Assembly (NCBI GenBank): GCA_947630355.1
Contig: CANRHJ010000086.1
Span: forward strand, 1-8,214
DNA length: 8,214 nt
Source of the DNA: Candidatus Gastranaerophilales bacterium
GTDB lineage: Bacteria; Cyanobacteriota; Vampirovibrionia; Gastranaerophilales; Gastranaerophilaceae
Direction: 5' to 3'
Below the pieces are notes generated by a model. It did not search any database. It was not told where the DNA came from and saw nothing but the letters and a program-made list of their open reading frames with translations. The first letter of the stretch is position 1. Each line of letters begins with the position of its first letter. A program made the translations under genes and the position numbers. Of this stretch, positions 5,948 to 8,214 are shown one piece after another.

Positions 5948-7204
5948 GTGGGAATTATAGTTCAAAAATTCGGAGGCACATCTGTTGCGGACGTTAATAA
6001 AATTCACAATGTAGCAAAGGCGGTTATTAAAGAAAAAGATAATGGTAATGATGTAATTGTGGTTGTTTCCGCTATGGGGCATACTACGGATTATTTAATA
6101 AAATTAGCAAAGGAAGTCACTCAAAAACCCGATTCAAGAGAATTGGACATGCTTTTATCCACCGGTGAACAAGTCTCTATTGCATTATTAACTATGGCAA
6201 TTCAATCATACGGTTATAAAGCACTAAGCATGAACGGGCAGCAAGTAGGAATAATCACTGAATGCATACATTCAAAAGCAAGAATTGTTGATATAAAAAC
6301 AGACAAACTGAAAAAACATCTTAATGAGGGAAATATTATTGTAGTAGCCGGATTTCAAGGTGTAACACCTGACGGTGAAATTACAACTCTCGGACGGGGA
6401 GGAAGTGATACTTCCGCCGTTGCTATTGCTGCCGCTATTAAGGCTGACAGATGTGACATTTATACCGATGTTGAAGGTGTTTATGCTACCGATCCGAGAA
6501 TTGTTCCCAATGTTCTTAAAGCTGATACTATTTCTTATGAAGAAATGCTTGAACTCGCCAGAGTAGGAGCTAATGTACTTCATCCGAGAAGTGTTGAAAC
6601 CGCAAAACAGTTTAATGTTCCTATCAGAGTCAGAAGTTCTTTTAATCTTGATAATTTAGGTACTTTAATTATAGGAGTTGAAAATATGGAAATTTATAAA
6701 CCGGTCGCTGGTATAGCTGCTGATTCCTCTCAAATAAGAATTTTGATTTCAAATCTTCCGGATATACCTGGTACAGCAGCACAAGTGTTTGGCGCACTTG
6801 CCAATAAAAATATCAGCGTTGACATGATTATTCAATCTTTAGCTTCTAACGGCACTAACTCTATTGCTTTTACTGTCGATGAAAATGATTTCGACTACTC
6901 TGTTCAAATTGTTAATGATATTAAAAATAAACTAAATGCCGGTGAAATTTCCATAGATAAAAATATTGCCAAAGTATCAATTGTAGGTGCCGGTATGGTC
7001 GACAGACCGGGTATTGCGGCTGATATGTTTAAAGCTTTGGCTGAAAATGATATTAATATTAAAATGATATCTACAAGCGAAATTAAAATAAGCTGTCTGG
7101 TTGAAAAAGAAAATGCAAATAAAGCCATTAAAGCTTTATGTAAGACATTTGGTCTTGAATCAAACGTTGAAGCTGTTGTCAAAGGTGATTTGCCTAATTT
7201 ATAA
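5948..7204 (+). CDS. lysC: Aspartate kinase (aspartokinase), two-ACT-domain type
   Basis: 418 residues; phosphorylates L-aspartate with ATP, the first step to lysine/diaminopimelate, threonine and methionine. The kinase domain (1-~245) has KFGGTS (7-12), STGEQVS (71-77), TLGRGGSDTSAVAIA (147-161), YTDVEGVYATDPRIV (172-186) and HPRSVE (212-217). Two ACT domains follow (~262-330 and ~343-408, the latter with VDRPGIAADMFKAL), where lysine and/or threonine would bind. The length and two-ACT layout resemble Bacillus and Corynebacterium LysC; typical cyanobacterial enzymes have four ACT domains. The start is a GTG with AAAGGG seven bases upstream. A later start is unlikely because Lys7 and the GGTS loop are essential. 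It is the last gene of the operon, four bases after the TPR gene. An internal in-frame start (separate entry) suggests it also makes a beta subunit. No riboswitch precedes it. Confidence 0.97.
   Translation: MGIIVQKFGGTSVADVNKIHNVAKAVIKEKDNGNDVIVVVSAMGHTTDYLIKLAKEVTQKPDSRELDMLLSTGEQVSIALLTMAIQSYGYKALSMNGQQVGIITECIHSKARIVDIKTDKLKKHLNEGNIIVVAGFQGVTPDGEITTLGRGGSDTSAVAIAAAIKADRCDIYTDVEGVYATDPRIVPNVLKADTISYEEMLELARVGANVLHPRSVETAKQFNVPIRVRSSFNLDNLGTLIIGVENMEIYKPVAGIAADSSQIRILISNLPDIPGTAAQVFGALANKNISVDMIIQSLASNGTNSIAFTVDENDFDYSVQIVNDIKNKLNAGEISIDKNIAKVSIVGAGMVDRPGIAADMFKALAENDINIKMISTSEIKISCLVEKENANKAIKALCKTFGLESNVEAVVKGDLPNL
6673..6677 (+). promoter_or_regulatory. Internal Shine-Dalgarno inside lysC
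   Basis: AGGAG at 6673-6677 is followed after eight bases by an ATG (6686) in the lysC frame. Both match and spacing are better than the site in front of the full-length lysC GTG (AAAGGG). It sits exactly at the junction of the kinase domain and the ACT region, where alpha2beta2-type aspartokinases begin their beta subunit. Confidence 0.65.
6686..7204 (+). CDS. Predicted aspartokinase beta subunit from internal in-frame start
   Basis: Starting at Met247 of LysC, this in-frame product would be 172 residues and consist only of the linker plus the two ACT domains. In Bacillus subtilis and Corynebacterium glutamicum lysC such an internal start yields a regulatory beta subunit that joins the full-length alpha chain in an alpha2beta2 enzyme; the C. 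glutamicum beta subunit is of the same size as predicted here. Support in this sequence is the AGGAG eight bases before the ATG and the position of the Met just before the first ACT domain (MEIYKPVAGIAADSSQIRIL). It is nested in lysC and shares its stop. Expression is inferred, not shown. Confidence 0.55.
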   Translation: MEIYKPVAGIAADSSQIRILISNLPDIPGTAAQVFGALANKNISVDMIIQSLASNGTNSIAFTVDENDFDYSVQIVNDIKNKLNAGEISIDKNIAKVSIVGAGMVDRPGIAADMFKALAENDINIKMISTSEIKISCLVEKENANKAIKALCKTFGLESNVEAVVKGDLPNL

Positions 7205-7238
7205 TCTTTCATGCAGCAAAAGGTCACAGCAAAGAATT

Positions 7239-7265
7239 AAATTAAAAAACCATCTTTTTTAATTT
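7239..7265. terminator. AT-only palindrome between convergent genes, possible bidirectional terminator
   Basis: AAATTAAAAAA (7239-7249) and TTTTTTAATTT (7255-7265) form an 11-bp perfect inverted repeat around CCATC. It starts 35 bp after the lysC stop and includes the stop codon of the minus-strand gene at 7259. Its place between convergent genes and T-rich flanks on both strands fit a shared terminator, although the all-A/T stem is weak and RNA folding would be marginal. Confidence 0.5.
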
Positions 7266-7507
7266 TTATTTCTGTTATCTTTCAAATACTGTTCTTCAAT
7301 ACTATCTATTCTGTGATGCGCAGATTTTGTACTTTGTTCGACTATTGCCATTCGTTCTATCAGACCGTTGTGTTTATCTTGTTTTTCTTCCAGTCTGTTT
7401 ATGTGCTCTTCGATATATTTTATACTTTTGGTATAATTTCCTATTGCAATACAAGCAGATATAATATTTATTATGAAAAGTAATATGAATTCACTATTTA
7501 GCTGCAC
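7259..7507 (-). CDS. Small membrane protein with coiled coil, phage-like accessory
   Basis: 82 residues from the GTG at 7507 (MQLNSEFILLFI...). The TTG at 7513 is rejected as start because the ribosome site AAAGAGG (7520-7514) abuts it directly but lies an ideal six bases before the GTG. One transmembrane helix spans about residues 6-22 (FILLFIINIISACIAIG). A charged, heptad-like helix then runs to the end (IKYIEEHINRLEEKQDKHN, then VEQSTKSAHHRIDSIEE), probably a coiled coil. This layout is found among phage holin-associated, hemolysin XhlA-like and inner-membrane spanin-like proteins, but no family motif decides between them. It overlaps the end of the DUF1353 gene by 10 bp and is the last gene of that cluster, so it is probably co-translated. 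I do not recognise the gene itself. Confidence 0.7.
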   Translation of the reverse strand: MQLNSEFILLFIINIISACIAIGNYTKSIKYIEEHINRLEEKQDKHNGLIERMAIVEQSTKSAHHRIDSIEEQYLKDNRNKN

Positions 7508-7983
7508 TGCCAACCTCTTTTATTTATTATTTGATATATGTCTACAAAAAATGCCATCATATTGGATTTGAAATTTCCGTTACCCTGCTGCTTTAATATT
7601 GTTCTGAAAATTAATGACGTTAATCTTCTGTATTGCGCAATTGTCATTGAATTTTTCAAAATTTCTTCCAATATATATTTTTTAAATTCAATTAAATAAT
7701 CATGGACCATTGAAGCGACAAGGAAATCGTTATCGGTTCTTGAACCTATCATTCTCCAGAAAATTCTTGGTATATCCGCTCCATTCCACCTGTAACCTTT
7801 TACTATGTCAAATATAAATTCACGTTTTGTAGTTTTTACCGTAACATTTATACCGTTCTTTAATTCAAACGGATATTTCTTTTTTTCTTTTCTTTCTTTT
7901 TTTGTATCTTCCTTACATATTATCCTTACTTGAATTTCAGGATTAATGTCGAAAGATACATCTATAATATTTTCTTTTTTCAT
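7498..7983 (-). CDS. DUF1353-type phage protein
   Basis: 161 residues. The core from about 55 to 98 matches DUF1353 proteins, common in tailed phages and prophages: GYRWNGADIPRIFWRMIG (64-80) corresponds to the usual G-x-x-t-D-x-A-S-x-P segment, here with GADIPR, followed by FLVASMVHDYL with the conserved HD pair (His94-Asp95). Molecular function of the family is not known to me. The N-terminal part carries a dense basic run (KKERKEKKK, 28-36), which looks like an insertion between two beta strands. The C-terminal half is helical (RRLTSLIFRTIL, MMAFFVDIYQII). No signal peptide. The ATG at 7983 has a good ribosome site, GGAGAAGG, nine bases upstream. It overlaps the following small membrane-protein gene. 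The context suggests a prophage remnant or phage tail/lysis module extending past the right edge. Confidence 0.78.
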   Translation of the reverse strand: MKKENIIDVSFDINPEIQVRIICKEDTKKERKEKKKYPFELKNGINVTVKTTKREFIFDIVKGYRWNGADIPRIFWRMIGSRTDNDFLVASMVHDYLIEFKKYILEEILKNSMTIAQYRRLTSLIFRTILKQQGNGNFKSNMMAFFVDIYQIINKRGWQCS

Positions 7984-8034
7984 TTTTATAATCCTTCTCC
8001 GTAAAATATGAACACGCTAAATCACTTATGGCTT

Positions 8035-8214
8035 TTATTTCGACAATAGATATTGATAATCATTAAACTCAAAAAATTTATCCAGCTGCTTTGCGCTGAT
8101 ACCTAATAAAGTTCCAATCTGTTCCACATAAGGGTTTCCGCGATAGAAGTTATTAGCTTTTAACTCTATCTTTAAAGCCTTTATATCTATAAATGCGCCT
8201 TCGGGTTCCTTTGG
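8035..8214 (-). CDS. C-terminal end of an unknown protein (runs off right edge)
   Basis: The minus strand is open from the window edge (8214) to a TAA at 8037-8035, encoding at least 59 residues, starting PKEPEGAFIDIKALKIELKA and ending FEFNDYQYLLSK. Codon use matches the neighbours. The stretch YVEQIGTLLGISAKQLDKFFEF looks like two helices separated by a turn, compatible with a small helix-turn-helix-like tail, but I recognise no family. It lies 51 bp upstream of the DUF1353 gene on the same strand, so it is probably part of the same phage-like cluster. Confidence 0.6.
   Translation of the reverse strand, partial: PKEPEGAFIDIKALKIELKANNFYRGNPYVEQIGTLLGISAKQLDKFFEFNDYQYLLSK

Noticed and set aside
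6272..7227. Minus-strand frames opposite lysC (6272-6583, 6904-7227)
   Set aside because: Shadows of a highly conserved aspartokinase on the plus strand; no supporting start or motif.
7508..7513. TTG at 7513 as start of the small membrane protein
   Set aside because: The AAAGAGG ribosome site touches it directly, leaving no spacer, while the GTG at 7507 is six bases from it.

Overview
The window is strongly A+T-rich. It encodes a Gram-negative-type envelope: a signal-peptide-bearing secretin, a PilP/GspC-like partner, and a KdsC-type sugar-phosphate phosphatase. Both tRNA genes lack an encoded CCA. I infer a low-GC didermic bacterium. A gut Vampirovibrionia/Melainabacteria (Gastranaerophilales) member is my best guess, but this cannot be proven from the sequence alone. 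Every complete housekeeping gene is intact.

Layout. Positions 1-3494 are all on the minus strand. In transcription order they are: rpsP (bS16, with its own strong terminator), mntP (manganese exporter), tRNA-Gly(UCC), tRNA-Cys(GCA), then a two-gene pilus/secretion unit with its own promoter. That unit holds a PilP/GspC-like single-pass protein with an extreme acidic N-terminal tail, followed by a PilQ/GspD-family secretin that runs off the left edge. The secretin is easy to miss because it has no stop inside the window. A ~210-bp AT-rich divergent region (3495-3706) separates these from a plus-strand, tightly packed operon (3707-7204): a KdsC-like HAD phosphatase, a large cytoplasmic TPR protein (4-bp ATGA overlap) and aspartate kinase lysC (4-nt gap, GTG start). 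lysC contains a perfectly placed internal Shine-Dalgarno and in-frame ATG, predicting a separate 172-residue regulatory beta subunit. An AT-only palindrome at 7239-7265 lies between lysC and a convergent minus-strand cluster (7259-8214).

That cluster looks phage-derived. It holds the C-terminal end of an unknown protein, a DUF1353-type phage protein, and a small N-terminal-TM plus coiled-coil protein that may be a lysis or tail accessory. The three are closely spaced or overlapping.

The points most worth following are the LysC internal start, the acidic-tailed PilP-like protein in a PilP-PilQ pair detached from pilMNO, the unusual phosphatase-TPR-aspartokinase operon with a possibly leaderless mRNA, and the small phage-like module. 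I saw no CRISPR array, IS element, integrase or riboswitch.
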